Shown piece after piece: positions 1-8,100 of a stretch of DNA of 64,000 bases. Position numbers and translations under genes: made by a program. The stretch is from Bacterioplanes sp965233665 (lineage in GTDB: Bacteria; Pseudomonadota; Gammaproteobacteria; Pseudomonadales; Oceanobacteraceae): contig CBDDTG010000063.1 in assembly GCA_965233665.1 (NCBI GenBank), positions 1-64,000 of the forward strand. The letters run 5' to 3'. The first letter of the stretch is position 1. Each line of letters opens with the position of its first letter. The notes below the pieces were generated by a model. The model was given only the letters and a program-made list of their open reading frames with translations. It had not been told where the DNA came from and searched no databases.

Positions 1-64
1 AGACTCAAGCTTTGTCATGTCTATGGAAGCAACGATATCAGTGTTCATTATTTCAGGAGTGAAT

Positions 65-442
65 ATGAAAAAAATAGTTAGGAATTTGGTATTGGCCGTA
101 GGTATCTCTACGCTTTGGGGATGCTCAATGAGCGGAGGGCTTAAGCCAGAACAGCAGTCCAGTATGACGCCTTATAAAACTGCGCTGCAGTCTGCTTGTG
201 TTAAGTCACCTAAAATGGCATCGAAGTACAGTGATAAAGATATTAAAACTTTGTGTGAGAGCGAAGCAGAGCGCGCCGTCGATGACATGAAGACATACTT
301 CCTGCTGTACAATGAAGATAAAATTATTGCTGAATGCGAGAGCGAAAATAAAGATAAAGAACTCAATTGCTTACGAGGAAAACAAAAAATGTATTACTCC
401 TCAATGACCAGAGACTTAATCAAAAAAAATTACTCAAAGTAG
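65..442 (+). CDS. Small putative lipoprotein, unknown function
   Basis: A 125-residue protein starting MKKIVRNLVLAVGISTLWGC: basic N-terminus, hydrophobic stretch and a lipobox (LWGC) with Cys20 as the predicted lipidated residue. The ATG at 65 is chosen over an upstream in-frame ATG at 17 because it gives a proper signal peptide, and GGAG at 56-59 is well spaced. The mature part is charged, rich in Lys/Glu/Asp, with four further Cys residues that could form disulfides. I recognise no family. Base composition is more AT-rich than the housekeeping genes of the window. It is monocistronic and followed by a strong hairpin at 457-485. Confidence 0.7.
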   Translation: MKKIVRNLVLAVGISTLWGCSMSGGLKPEQQSSMTPYKTALQSACVKSPKMASKYSDKDIKTLCESEAERAVDDMKTYFLLYNEDKIIAECESENKDKELNCLRGKQKMYYSSMTRDLIKKNYSK

Positions 443-456
443 TATCTTGTACTGCT

Positions 457-485
457 TGATTGGCCAGCCTAGTGCTGGCCAATCA
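457..485 (+). terminator. Perfect 12-bp hairpin after the lipoprotein gene
   Basis: TGATTGGCCAGC (457-468) pairs perfectly with GCTGGCCAATCA (474-485) around a 5-nt loop, 15 nt after the stop codon at 442. There is no clean T tract on either side, so it may be a weak intrinsic terminator or an RNA-stabilising 3' hairpin. The rest of the gap to 740 holds nothing else I recognise. Confidence 0.5.
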
Positions 486-740
486 CTTGGCAACCCTTTA
501 TTCAATATGCTCATACCATCATACTCAAATCATAGATCGCTTTCCGTTATTTTACTGTGTGACCCCGTTCATTGAACATCTGTGTTTATAATGCGACAGT
601 CACAACCTTCATAGTCATCAAATGTGTGGGATGACCTGCCTATATTCGGCTGATTCAGCATGGCATAGCAGCAACAATTATGGCATGGTCAGTCACATCA
701 CTTTTGATGTGTTAAAGCAATCATATATAGGGATAATGCG

Positions 741-1313
741 ATGATTTTTTTGATGTTTGGTCTTGCCGGTTTGTTTTTTTTGCTGCTCGGCCTGTATGTC
801 GTTATCAGAGATAAGAAGTACCTAGAAAACTCCTCTGTCGTTACCGGTGAGGTTGTTACTATTAGCGAGGAAGTCATTAGAAGTCGAGATGGCAATCACA
901 TCCTCTACATTCCACTGGTAAAGTTCTTCGCCAAGGATCAATGGTGGTGTGTCAAGGGCGATAATTTGGGTTCAGCGGATGGAAAAAAGGTGGGCGATAG
1001 CGTCAATGTTCGCTTAAAGCACGATAACCCTAAAGAAGCACGCTTGGAGCATGATATTAGCGGTATGCAGCTATCCATCCCAGGGGCCCCTACCTTCAAC
1101 TTGATGTATTTATTGATGGGAATGGGCGTATTTTTTATAGGATTTTCAGCACTGATGTTTAACCCTTCTGAGTTCGAGATCGGCTATATGGAACTTGGTG
1201 GCATTTTTGCAGTCATTCTCGTCGTTTATCGCTTGCGCAAAGCCGTCAAAAGTGCGCCTGAGTTTCCGGAAAGCCAACCCTGGGACCCAGAGCAGAATCG
1301 CCCAGACCAATAA
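741..1313 (+). CDS. DUF3592-type membrane protein
   Basis: A 190-residue protein with one hydrophobic segment at about residues 1-24, a soluble region of about 90 residues (about 30-120), and two further hydrophobic segments at about 118-137 and 146-165. The soluble part has a beta-rich pattern with alternating hydrophobics (VVTGEVVTI...YIPLVKFFA...VGDSVNVRL) that resembles DUF3592 proteins, a family of bacterial membrane proteins of unknown role. The start at 741 follows a GGGA-type ribosome binding site. It stands alone, with an AAATAT-type hexamer repeat beginning exactly at its stop codon. Family assignment is by motif pattern only. Confidence 0.65.
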   Translation: MIFLMFGLAGLFFLLLGLYVVIRDKKYLENSSVVTGEVVTISEEVIRSRDGNHILYIPLVKFFAKDQWWCVKGDNLGSADGKKVGDSVNVRLKHDNPKEARLEHDISGMQLSIPGAPTFNLMYLLMGMGVFFIGFSALMFNPSEFEIGYMELGGIFAVILVVYRLRKAVKSAPEFPESQPWDPEQNRPDQ

Positions 1314-1349
1314 AAATATAAATATAAATATAAATATAAATATAAATAT
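1313..1349. repeat. AT hexamer microsatellite (ATAAAT)n, about six units
   Basis: About six perfect tandem copies of a 6-bp unit, beginning at the stop codon of the upstream gene. The tract is non-coding, so copy number could vary freely. A hairpin at 1354-1377 follows directly. Confidence 0.85.
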
Positions 1350-1353
1350 TCTC

Positions 1354-1377
1354 GTGAGCAGGAGCCCTTCTGCTCAC
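1354..1377 (+). other. Hairpin downstream of the hexamer repeat
   Basis: GTGAGCAG (1354-1361) pairs with CTGCTCAC (1370-1377) around an 8-nt loop. No T tract follows, so a terminator role is uncertain. The remaining bases to about 1600 are AT-rich and show nothing else I can identify. Confidence 0.4.
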
Positions 1378-1602
1378 ACCCGCTCCAGCATTGCATTTGA
1401 TTTCGCATATCTACCCTTCAGTTTACTTGGTATTAAAACTATAAATGACCAGTAAAAGTACTTTCCAATTAGCTGCCCTAAAAGTTTGAGTGAAATTTTC
1501 AAAAGAAATTATTTATTTACACAATCAACCTAATTTTAATTAATTTTCTACAATGAAGAAAACTTTTCATATATAAGTCGAACAGAAAAAAATCCGGGTA
1601 AC

Positions 1603-1630
1603 AAAAAGCCCCAAAAATGGGGCTAAAAAA
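1603..1630 (-). terminator. Intrinsic terminator of the solute-binding protein gene
   Basis: AGCCCC (1607-1612) and GGGGCT (1619-1624) form a 6-bp GC stem with a 6-nt loop. On the minus strand it is followed by TTTTT, the classical rho-independent form, about 70 nt past the stop at 1699. A-runs on both sides could let it work in both directions. Confidence 0.75.
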
Positions 1631-1698
1631 GAAAATCGCTCAGCTTGATCATTTTGTGAGCAAAAAAGCCTGCAAAAACACGTGAGTTCAAAAAACGA

Positions 1699-2469
1699 TC
1701 AGTTCAAATATTGATCAATGATCGCCTGAATACGGCCATCTGCCTTCATCGCGGATAAAGACTGGTTGAAAGCATCGACAAATGCTTGAGAGGTAGATTT
1801 GCGACTGATCAAAAAGTAGATGTTGTCGGAGTAAATCGTGGCGTGCTTCTCCACTTTGTCACTTAAGCCCAGCTCTTTCAGGCTCGCAGCGGCAGAGAAG
1901 GGGTCTGCCAAAAAACCATCGAGGCGCTTTGCCGCCAGTTTTTTGTAGTTGGTCACGTCGTCACCGGCACTTTGCAGGTTGTCTTTAAAGCTGGGGTCAT
2001 TTTCTAAGGCTGCGTACTCCTCGCCGTAGTAGTAACCACGCGCTACACCCAGATCAAAATCGGCGCTAGCAATGTCTTTTAAACCATTGATGGCGCCATA
2101 GTTGGCCGATTGCCCCGCTCCCACAAACAGCACCACCGACTCTGTGCGATAAGGTTCGGAGAAAAAGCCATATTGCTCGCGCTCTGCATTGCGCGAAGCG
2201 CTGGCAGTCATATCGACCTTGCCTTGTTCAATTTCCAGCAATAAGCGCTTCCAGGGGCGCTGCACAAAATCCACCTGACAGCCCATATCCGCCAGTACGG
2301 CTTTGGCGATGTCCAAGTCTAGGCCAGTGTAATCGCCATTTTCTTGCACAGAGTAGGGGGCCCAGGGCTCCCAACCGATGCGTACCTGGTCTTTTGGGCA
2401 AGCTGCCAAGGCGGGCTGAGCAGCCACGGCCAAAAGCGTCGAGAGAATGATGGATGTAAGTTTCAACAT
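1699..2469 (-). CDS. Family 3 extracellular solute-binding protein
   Basis: A 256-residue periplasmic binding protein of the SBP_bac_3 type (amino acid or similar polar ligand). It has a signal peptide ending near ALAA (about residue 22), an opening strand VRIGWEPWAPYS, the GLDLDIAKAVL motif that forms the ligand-binding helix, and the usual two-lobe length. Later motifs (QGKVDMTASASRNAER, LGVARGYYYGEEY) fit the hinge and lobe 2. No permease or ATPase gene is adjacent, so it may be a sensor or ectoenzyme-type SBP rather than part of an ABC importer. The ligand cannot be deduced. A related solitary SBP lies at 24129-24899. Confidence 0.85.
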   Translation of the reverse strand: MLKLTSIILSTLLAVAAQPALAACPKDQVRIGWEPWAPYSVQENGDYTGLDLDIAKAVLADMGCQVDFVQRPWKRLLLEIEQGKVDMTASASRNAEREQYGFFSEPYRTESVVLFVGAGQSANYGAINGLKDIASADFDLGVARGYYYGEEYAALENDPSFKDNLQSAGDDVTNYKKLAAKRLDGFLADPFSAAASLKELGLSDKVEKHATIYSDNIYFLISRKSTSQAFVDAFNQSLSAMKADGRIQAIIDQYLN

Positions 2470-2694
2470 AAAAAGCTCCTGAAAGTAGAAGCGGCCGTTT
2501 TTGCTAACCCCAGTGATGGGCTGAAGAGCCGCCTGCAGTAACAGCTTAGAAGCTGCGCCGTCAGATAGGCCTTAGTGTCATGAAAGTCATGAGTGGCTCA
2601 TTAGGCTGTGGATAACTGCTCGCATCATCAGCGCTAATCAGGATGACAGCTGAGAAGTTCCTTAAGGCTGGTTTAAGCCAGCCACTTTAATCTG

Positions 2695-2946
2695 GGGCAC
2701 CTCTGAATAATTCTGCATAGCTCTGCGCGAGTGCTGCAGGCGTTCAGAACAAGGCGGTGATGGCAGGAAATGGCCAGCCCTTTTCAACGTCGCCAACGAT
2801 GTTATGGAAGCCTGCCGCCCGCGCCCTGCGGGGATCGCAAGAGAACTCCAGCTCTGTGTCGCCGATTTTTGCTGTAGCTGGCTAGAGCGGCAGATCTGGA
2901 GCCCCCTGGTGATCCAGAGCAGGCACCGAACTATTCAGAAGTGCCC
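2695..2946 (+). mobile_element. MITE-like inverted-repeat element, copy A (full length)
   Basis: The outer ends match as inverted repeats. The left end is GGGCACCTCTGAATAATTC; the right end, read inward on the other strand, is GGGCACTTCTGAATAGTTC (17 of 19 identical). The 252-bp element carries no convincing ORF. A second, internally shorter copy in opposite orientation lies at 38693-38848 and shares long blocks such as CAGGCGTTCAGAACAAGGC and GCAGGAAATGGCCAG. This marks a dispersed non-autonomous element; its mobilising transposase family is not identifiable from this window. It occupies most of the 623-bp gap between the solute-binding protein gene and the PepSY gene. Confidence 0.75.
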
Positions 2947-3092
2947 TAGGGCGCCTCTGGGGAAAGGCGCAGACAAGCCAGTGCATAACGTTGCACCAAC
3001 GTTGGTGTAACCGGTGAACGTGCGCCAGCATTCCTCACGTGCAAGCGGCCGCTTGATACGGCAATAACGAACATAGATAACGGAGTCATAAT

Positions 3093-3383
3093 ATGAAAAC
3101 ACTGTTAACCCTTAGCGCTTTGATCGCCCTGAGCAGCCCAACCTGGGCGGACGATTACAGCCCGCAGCAAGTGCAGGAGTTGGTCAGCGCCGGCATCATT
3201 AAATCGCTGGATCAACTACTCAGCGTCAATCCCATGCCGGGAAAACTATTAGATACTGAACTGGAGTCAGAAGACGGCCGCTGGGTTTACGAGCTGACCT
3301 GGTTAGACGAGCAAGGGCTGCGCCATGAGACCTACATCGATGCCAAAGATGGCCGCTGGCTGGAAGATGAAATCGACGACTAA
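3093..3383 (+). CDS. Small periplasmic PepSY-domain protein
   Basis: A 96-residue protein with a clear signal peptide (MKKTLL-like start, cleavage after TWA-DD about residue 19) and one PepSY-type domain. The WVYELTWLDEQG...ETYIDAKDGRWLEDE pattern is the typical PepSY C-terminal beta hairpin. It is the first gene of a three-gene unit and lies 9 nt before the response regulator. Small PepSY proteins often sit next to OmpR/PhoQ-type systems; a role in sensing or inhibition at the kinase is inference. Confidence 0.8.
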   Translation: MKTLLTLSALIALSSPTWADDYSPQQVQELVSAGIIKSLDQLLSVNPMPGKLLDTELESEDGRWVYELTWLDEQGLRHETYIDAKDGRWLEDEIDD

Positions 3384-3392
3384 GGCATACCC

Positions 3393-4064
3393 ATGAAGCT
3401 ATTGCTGGTAGAGGATGATGCACAACTGCGCAGCGCCCTAGTGCCACTGCTGCGTCAGGCCGGCTACGCCGTGGAAACCGCTGCCGATGGCGTCGACGGC
3501 GAGTTTTTGGGGCTTGAGCTACAGCCCGATGTGGTGGTGCTGGATCTGGGTTTGCCAAGGCGCAATGGTTTGCAGGTGTTGCAACATTGGCGTCAGCAGG
3601 GCGCCCGTTTTCCCGTGCTGATCTTAACCGCTCGCGATGCCTGGCATGAGCGAGTCGACGGCCTGCGTGCTGGCGCCGACGATTACCTCGGCAAGCCGTT
3701 TCACAGTGCCGAGTTGCTGGCGCGGTTAGAAGCCATTAGCCGTCGCTCTCAGGGCCGCAGTGACGAGCGCTTAAGTTGGGCTGGCGTGCAACTGGACTGC
3801 CAGCAGCAACTGGCGCAAGGGCCGGATGGCAAAGCCGTCGCACTCACCGGCATCGAGTTTCGCTTACTACGTTATCTGATGCTGCACCCACAGCAAGTGC
3901 ACTCAAAAACCCGCCTCAGCGAGCATGTGTATGAAGAAGAGCAACAGCGCGACAGCAACGTCATTGAGGTCTACATCAACCGCTTGCGTCAGCGCTTTGG
4001 CCGTGACTTTATCGTGACTCGTCGCGGCCAGGGCTATCAACTGCGCGCCGAGGAGCCTGCATGA
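3393..4064 (+). CDS. OmpR/PhoP-family response regulator
   Basis: A 223-residue DNA-binding response regulator. The receiver domain (about 1-118) has the acidic pair Asp8/Asp9, phospho-acceptor Asp51 (VLDLGLP), Thr79 and Lys101 (GKPF). The C-terminal winged helix (about 125-220) has the LTGIEFRLLRYLM and VIEVYINRLRQRFG motifs of OmpR-type regulators. The stop overlaps the kinase start in ATGA, so the two are translationally coupled. It is closest in style to PhoP/QseB; the target genes are not visible. The upstream PepSY gene is a likely partner. Confidence 0.92.
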   Translation: MKLLLVEDDAQLRSALVPLLRQAGYAVETAADGVDGEFLGLELQPDVVVLDLGLPRRNGLQVLQHWRQQGARFPVLILTARDAWHERVDGLRAGADDYLGKPFHSAELLARLEAISRRSQGRSDERLSWAGVQLDCQQQLAQGPDGKAVALTGIEFRLLRYLMLHPQQVHSKTRLSEHVYEEEQQRDSNVIEVYINRLRQRFGRDFIVTRRGQGYQLRAEEPA

Positions 4065-5437
4065 GTTCTTTGCAGCACCAGCTGAGGCGTCAATGGTTGA
4101 TGTCATTGCTGGCGATTACCCTGCCTTTGCTGCTGCTGGTCGATTTAGGCGTACGCCAACTGACTCAGCACTATGTATTGAATCGCCTTGATCACGATGC
4201 CGAGGGCCTTATCGCCGCCATTGAAGTCGACGCCGATGGCCGCTGGCAGATCAATGAGCAACGCTTGGGCGGGCTGTTTCAACGGGTCTACTCTGGCCAT
4301 TATTACGCCCTTATAAGTGCCGACGGCCAAATGCAGGTCAGCCGCTCCCTGTGGGACCGCCAGCCGCCGGATTTTGACCAGCACTTTGAGCTGACCCCAG
4401 GCCAGCAGCGCAGCTGGCAGCAAAACGGCGCCCTAGGCGATCAGGTGTGGCTCAACCTAGCGCGCTCGCTGGAAATCGACAGCCAGGCTTTCACCCTGTG
4501 GGTAGCTGAAGACATCAGCGACCTGCAAGCCACACTCAACCGCTACCGCCTGCTGGCACTGCTGCTACTGGCCGCTGCCGTCACGCTGCTGTTGCTGTGG
4601 CAACGACGACAACTACAACAGGTATTTGCCCAGCTACACCCCTTGCAGCGGCATTTGCAGCAATTGCAGCAAGGTGAAAGGCAAAATTTAACCGATGTAC
4701 GCACAAGTTACCCACAGGAGATTCAACCCCTGGCAGCGGAGCTGGACCACTTATTACAACGCTTGCAGCAACGCATTCAGCGCTCGCGCAATGCATTGGG
4801 CAATCTGGCCCATACCATGAAGCATCCGCTGCAGCAGCTGCAGCTGTTGGCCGAGCAGCTCAGCCCTGATCAGCAAGCAGAGCAAGTTCAGGCGTTGCGG
4901 CAACTGCAGCAGTTAACCGAGCGCGAGCTACAGCGCGCGCGCATTGTCGGCATGCCATCCCCCGGGCGCCAAACCCAGTTAGACGACGAACTGCCAGCGC
5001 TGCAACATATTTTGCAACAGCTTTATCCACAGGCTGAGCTGAAGTTTGCTTATGCCCCTGGTTTGGTCATGCCGCATGACCGCGACGATATGCTCGAGCT
5101 GCTGGGCAACTTGTTGGACAATGCGTGTAAATACGGCACCCGCAATGACGGCACGGGGCAAGTACAGCTGTCGGTGGGGCTGTCCGACGAGAAAGGGGCA
5201 GAGTGGCAACTGGACGTACGTGACCAAGGCGATGGCATTGCCGCGCAGCAACGTGATTATTTGCTGCAACGCGGCACGCGTTTAGATGAGCACGGCGAGC
5301 ACGTCGGCAGCGGTTTGGGCCTGGCCATGGTGGCAGATATCGTGGCGAGCTACGACGGCCGGCTGCAGTTGCTCGATAACGAGCCTCATGGCCTGCACGT
5401 TAGCGTGACGCTGCCCGCCTTAAGCGATCGTGAATAG
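4061..5437 (+). CDS. Sensor histidine kinase (PhoQ/QseC type)
   Basis: A 458-residue inner-membrane kinase. It has a first membrane helix at about 13-33, a periplasmic sensor region of about 125 residues and a second helix at about 163-182. The dimerisation region has phospho-acceptor His251 in NLAHTMKHPL. The ATPase domain shows the N box (LLGNLLDNACKYG), G1 (DQGDGIA) and G2 (GSGLGLAMV). It partners the regulator overlapping at its start. The 3' end overlaps the convergent sua5 gene by 38 bp. The periplasmic domain lacks an obvious acidic Mg2+ cluster as in PhoQ, so the signal is unknown. Confidence 0.92.
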   Translation: MSSLQHQLRRQWLMSLLAITLPLLLLVDLGVRQLTQHYVLNRLDHDAEGLIAAIEVDADGRWQINEQRLGGLFQRVYSGHYYALISADGQMQVSRSLWDRQPPDFDQHFELTPGQQRSWQQNGALGDQVWLNLARSLEIDSQAFTLWVAEDISDLQATLNRYRLLALLLLAAAVTLLLLWQRRQLQQVFAQLHPLQRHLQQLQQGERQNLTDVRTSYPQEIQPLAAELDHLLQRLQQRIQRSRNALGNLAHTMKHPLQQLQLLAEQLSPDQQAEQVQALRQLQQLTERELQRARIVGMPSPGRQTQLDDELPALQHILQQLYPQAELKFAYAPGLVMPHDRDDMLELLGNLLDNACKYGTRNDGTGQVQLSVGLSDEKGAEWQLDVRDQGDGIAAQQRDYLLQRGTRLDEHGEHVGSGLGLAMVADIVASYDGRLQLLDNEPHGLHVSVTLPALSDRE

Positions 5438-6374
5438 CCAGCCACTGTGGCTGTTGCGGTGGCGTTAATAGCCACAGCTCATCAAAGCCGCGCTGATCCA
5501 TTTCATACAAAGCGCCATACAGCTCACGGCCATAGCCCACGGCATCCGCTGGCAATAACCGGGTGCTGGTGGCTGCGAATGCCTGCAGCCATTTTGCATC
5601 GTGCGCCAACAGGCCAATGCCGTTTTCTGCGTGTGCATCGGCAGCGACCAAGCGCAATGGCGTGCGCGGCTGATAGTGAGCCTTCACATTGCCTGGCACC
5701 ACCGCCGTGTGCTGTTGGGGCATGTCCACCGGCTGACCCACCACCTGCTCGATTTGCGCCTGAGTAATGGGGCCTGCGCGCAGGATGCGCAGCGTCGGGC
5801 CGCAAACATCCACGATGGTCGATTCCAGCCCCCACTCACACGGGCCGCCATCCACCACCGCTTCAATGCGACCGTCCAGACCCGCCAATACTTGCTCGGC
5901 AGACGTTGGGCTCAGGGATTTATACGGGTTGGCCGAAGGTGCCGCCACACCGCCACCAAAGGCGTGCAATAACTGCGACAGCAGCGGATGGCTGGGCACC
6001 CGCAAGCCCACCGTGGGCAAACCGCCGGTGACTTCCGCCGGCACATGCGCGGCTTTGGGCAGCAATAAGGTAAGCGGGCCTGGCCAAAACGCCTGCGCCA
6101 GCTTTTGCGCCGCCAACGGCACGTCGCTGGCCCAATCACTGAGCTGCTCGGCGCTGGCGATGTGCACAATCAAAGGGTGATTCGCCGGGCGCTGCTTGGC
6201 GGCAAAAATGCCATTCACGGCGGCGGCATTGCTGGCATCCGCCGCTAAGCCATACACAGTCTCGGTGGGCACCGCCACACGCCCGCCGGCGCGCCAAATG
6301 GCCAGCGCTTGGGCGATGTCTTGCTCGCTGGTGGATAAACGCAGGGTCGTCAGTGAAGAGGGAGAATCAGCCAT
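5400..6374 (-). CDS. sua5: L-threonylcarbamoyladenylate synthase, long Sua5 form
   Basis: A 324-residue enzyme that makes threonylcarbamoyl-AMP from L-threonine, ATP and bicarbonate for the universal t6A37 tRNA modification. The YrdC domain (about 1-205) has PTETVYGLAADA, the KQRP substrate loop and the SANPYKSLSPTSA motif. The C-terminal about 110 residues form the additional Sua5 domain that short TsaC proteins lack. The ATG follows directly on the TAA of the DUF6671 gene, making it the last gene of the dabB-dabA-cysD-DUF6671-sua5 operon. Being placed behind a bicarbonate accumulator is notable because HCO3- is its substrate. The 3' end overlaps the kinase gene. Confidence 0.93.
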   Translation of the reverse strand: MADSPSSLTTLRLSTSEQDIAQALAIWRAGGRVAVPTETVYGLAADASNAAAVNGIFAAKQRPANHPLIVHIASAEQLSDWASDVPLAAQKLAQAFWPGPLTLLLPKAAHVPAEVTGGLPTVGLRVPSHPLLSQLLHAFGGGVAAPSANPYKSLSPTSAEQVLAGLDGRIEAVVDGGPCEWGLESTIVDVCGPTLRILRAGPITQAQIEQVVGQPVDMPQQHTAVVPGNVKAHYQPRTPLRLVAADAHAENGIGLLAHDAKWLQAFAATSTRLLPADAVGYGRELYGALYEMDQRGFDELWLLTPPQQPQWLAIHDRLRRAASR

Positions 6375-7181
6375 TTAGGGGTTACACAACGCACAATAAA
6401 AAGGGTCTGCAGCGCCCTCAATCGGTTGCTGCCATTCATGCTCACAGCGGCTACAGTGCCACACTTGCTGTTGCACCTGCTGGGTCGGCGCGGAGCATAC
6501 CGCACAGGCCAAGCCAGGTGTGCGCTGCGCCACAGCAAAGCCCGGATAGTCACAAGCCGGACACAGGCTTTGCAGCTGCTGCGCCAGCTTGCTGGCGGCC
6601 TGAGCGATGCGCTGGCGCCGCTCTGGGCTGTGCAAAGCGCGGAAATCTGGCTCCAGCACCAGCGGCCACGCGCCATTCTCGGCCAGCAGAGCGCTAATCG
6701 CGGCGGCATCATACAGGCCTTTGTGGATAACGTCAGGCTGACGCCATATCCAGCCCTGATTCGGATGCGCTTGCAGGCGTTGCTCTAACTCTTGCGGGCT
6801 GGCCGCCCGCAGCACGCTCACCGCCACCGGGCCTTGGGCTTTGGCCACCAGCTGGCAATCGTGGCGACGGTCATACAGCACCAGCAGTTCGGTGTTCCAG
6901 GTAATGCCCGCCGGCCCTGGGCCAAAGCTGCCCTCACTGCCTAAACCCCAGTCGCTGTCGGTGAGTTCACACGCCAGACGGGCTTTATGCGCCGCGCATT
7001 GCAGCGGGCTCAGTGTGCGCTCTACCTCTCCGACAAAGGTGCCCAGCTGGTCGGTATCAAACTGCTGGTATTCACTCACTTCAATGCCCAACGGCGCTAA
7101 CGCTGGGGCAATGCAGGCCTGTTTTTGATGCTGGCTAAGCAGGGTAATGCGTTGTGGCCATGCCGCCTCAGAAAAAGCCAC
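6375..7181 (-). CDS. DUF6671 protein with C-terminal zinc ribbons
   Basis: A protein of about 268 residues of unknown function resembling DUF6671. The N-terminal half has FDTDQLGTFVGEVER and GLGSEGSFGPGP, motifs conserved in that family. The C-terminus has four CxxC pairs (CPAC, CAVC, CSRC, CALC) suitable for two zinc sites. No ATG lies near the natural start; the GTG at 7181, one base after the cysD stop, is chosen because conserved sequence begins soon after it and GAAGG lies 11 nt upstream. The open frame continues inside cysD to 7286. Tight packing with cysD and sua5 suggests co-translation. The function is unknown. Confidence 0.75.
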   Translation of the reverse strand: MAFSEAAWPQRITLLSQHQKQACIAPALAPLGIEVSEYQQFDTDQLGTFVGEVERTLSPLQCAAHKARLACELTDSDWGLGSEGSFGPGPAGITWNTELLVLYDRRHDCQLVAKAQGPVAVSVLRAASPQELEQRLQAHPNQGWIWRQPDVIHKGLYDAAAISALLAENGAWPLVLEPDFRALHSPERRQRIAQAASKLAQQLQSLCPACDYPGFAVAQRTPGLACAVCSAPTQQVQQQVWHCSRCEHEWQQPIEGAADPFYCALCNP

Positions 7182-7182
7182 C

Positions 7183-8100
7183 TTAGAAATAGCCTTCACG
7201 CTTTTTCTTCTCCATCGAGCCGACCTGGTCGGTATCCAATAGGCGGCCCTGGCGCTCGCTGGTGCGGCTGGCGAGCATTTCGGCAATGACTTTTTCCACC
7301 GTATCGGCCTCGCTTTCCACCGCGCCGGTTTGTGGATAACACCCCAGAGTGCGGAAGCGAATCATGCGCTCTTGCACACTGGCGCGCTCGCTAGCGCTCA
7401 AATAGGGCAGCATGCGCTTGTCGTCTAGACCTAGAATCTGGCCGCTGGCGTCGTCGATCCAGCTCAGCCGCGGTCTGGCCAAATACAGCTGCACGATGTC
7501 GATGTTTTCGCGCAGGATGTAGAGCCAGATATCCAGCTCGGTCCAGTTGGAAAGTGGAAACACCCGCACCGATTCGCCGCGGCGAATTTGGCCGTTGTAG
7601 ATCGACCACAGCTCGGGCCGCTGTTGCTTTGGGTCCCATTGGTGGGTGGCGGTGCGCACCGAGAACACCCGCTCTTTGGCGCGGGATTTTTCTTCATCCC
7701 GGCGCGCTCCCCCCAGTGCAGCGTCAAAGCGGTAATAATCTACGGCTTGCTTAAGCGCCACGGTTTTCATCTGATCGTTGTATTTCACCGAGCCAGATTC
7801 AATCGGATGCACGCCAGCTGCCAGGGCTTCCTGGTTAGTGTGCACTCGCACATCGAGATGGTATTGCTGCGCCAGACGATCGCGAAACTGTGCCATTTCG
7901 GCAAATTCCCAGGTGGTATCTATGTGCAGCAAAGGAAAAGGCACCCGCCCTGGGTAAAAGGCTTTGCGCGCCAGATGCAGCATCACGGTGGAGTCCTTAC
8001 CGATCGAATAGAACATGCAGGGGTTATCAAAACCGGCCGCCACTTCACGAATGATGTGAATGGCTTCGGCTTCGAGCTGCTGCAAATGCGTCATCGACAT
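7183..8100 (-). CDS. cysD: Sulfate adenylyltransferase small subunit CysD
   Basis: A 305-residue member of the PP-loop ATP pyrophosphatase family, matching CysD (302 residues in E. coli). The PP-loop SIGKDSTVMLHLARKAFYPG, LGGARRDEEKSRAKERVFS, FPLSNWTELDIW, RFRTLGCYP and the C-terminal SERQGR...GSMEKKKREGYF are all retained. CysD normally works with the GTPase CysN to make APS from sulfate and ATP, but no cysN or cysNC gene is in the window. The ATG at 8100 overlaps the dabA stop (TAATG). Its place between dabA and DUF6671 is unusual. Confidence 0.93.
   Translation of the reverse strand: MSMTHLQQLEAEAIHIIREVAAGFDNPCMFYSIGKDSTVMLHLARKAFYPGRVPFPLLHIDTTWEFAEMAQFRDRLAQQYHLDVRVHTNQEALAAGVHPIESGSVKYNDQMKTVALKQAVDYYRFDAALGGARRDEEKSRAKERVFSVRTATHQWDPKQQRPELWSIYNGQIRRGESVRVFPLSNWTELDIWLYILRENIDIVQLYLARPRLSWIDDASGQILGLDDKRMLPYLSASERASVQERMIRFRTLGCYPQTGAVESEADTVEKVIAEMLASRTSERQGRLLDTDQVGSMEKKKREGYF

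Noticed and set aside
1354..1377. Terminator of the DUF3592-type gene
   Set aside because: The hairpin lacks a following T tract, so it is listed only as a hairpin.
2804..3010. Open frame inside element copy A
   Set aside because: Lies almost wholly in the inverted-repeat element, has no ribosome binding site and no family-like sequence.
6375..7286. Longer DUF6671 start within cysD
   Set aside because: Residues before the GTG at 7181 are out-of-frame cysD sequence, unlike the family.
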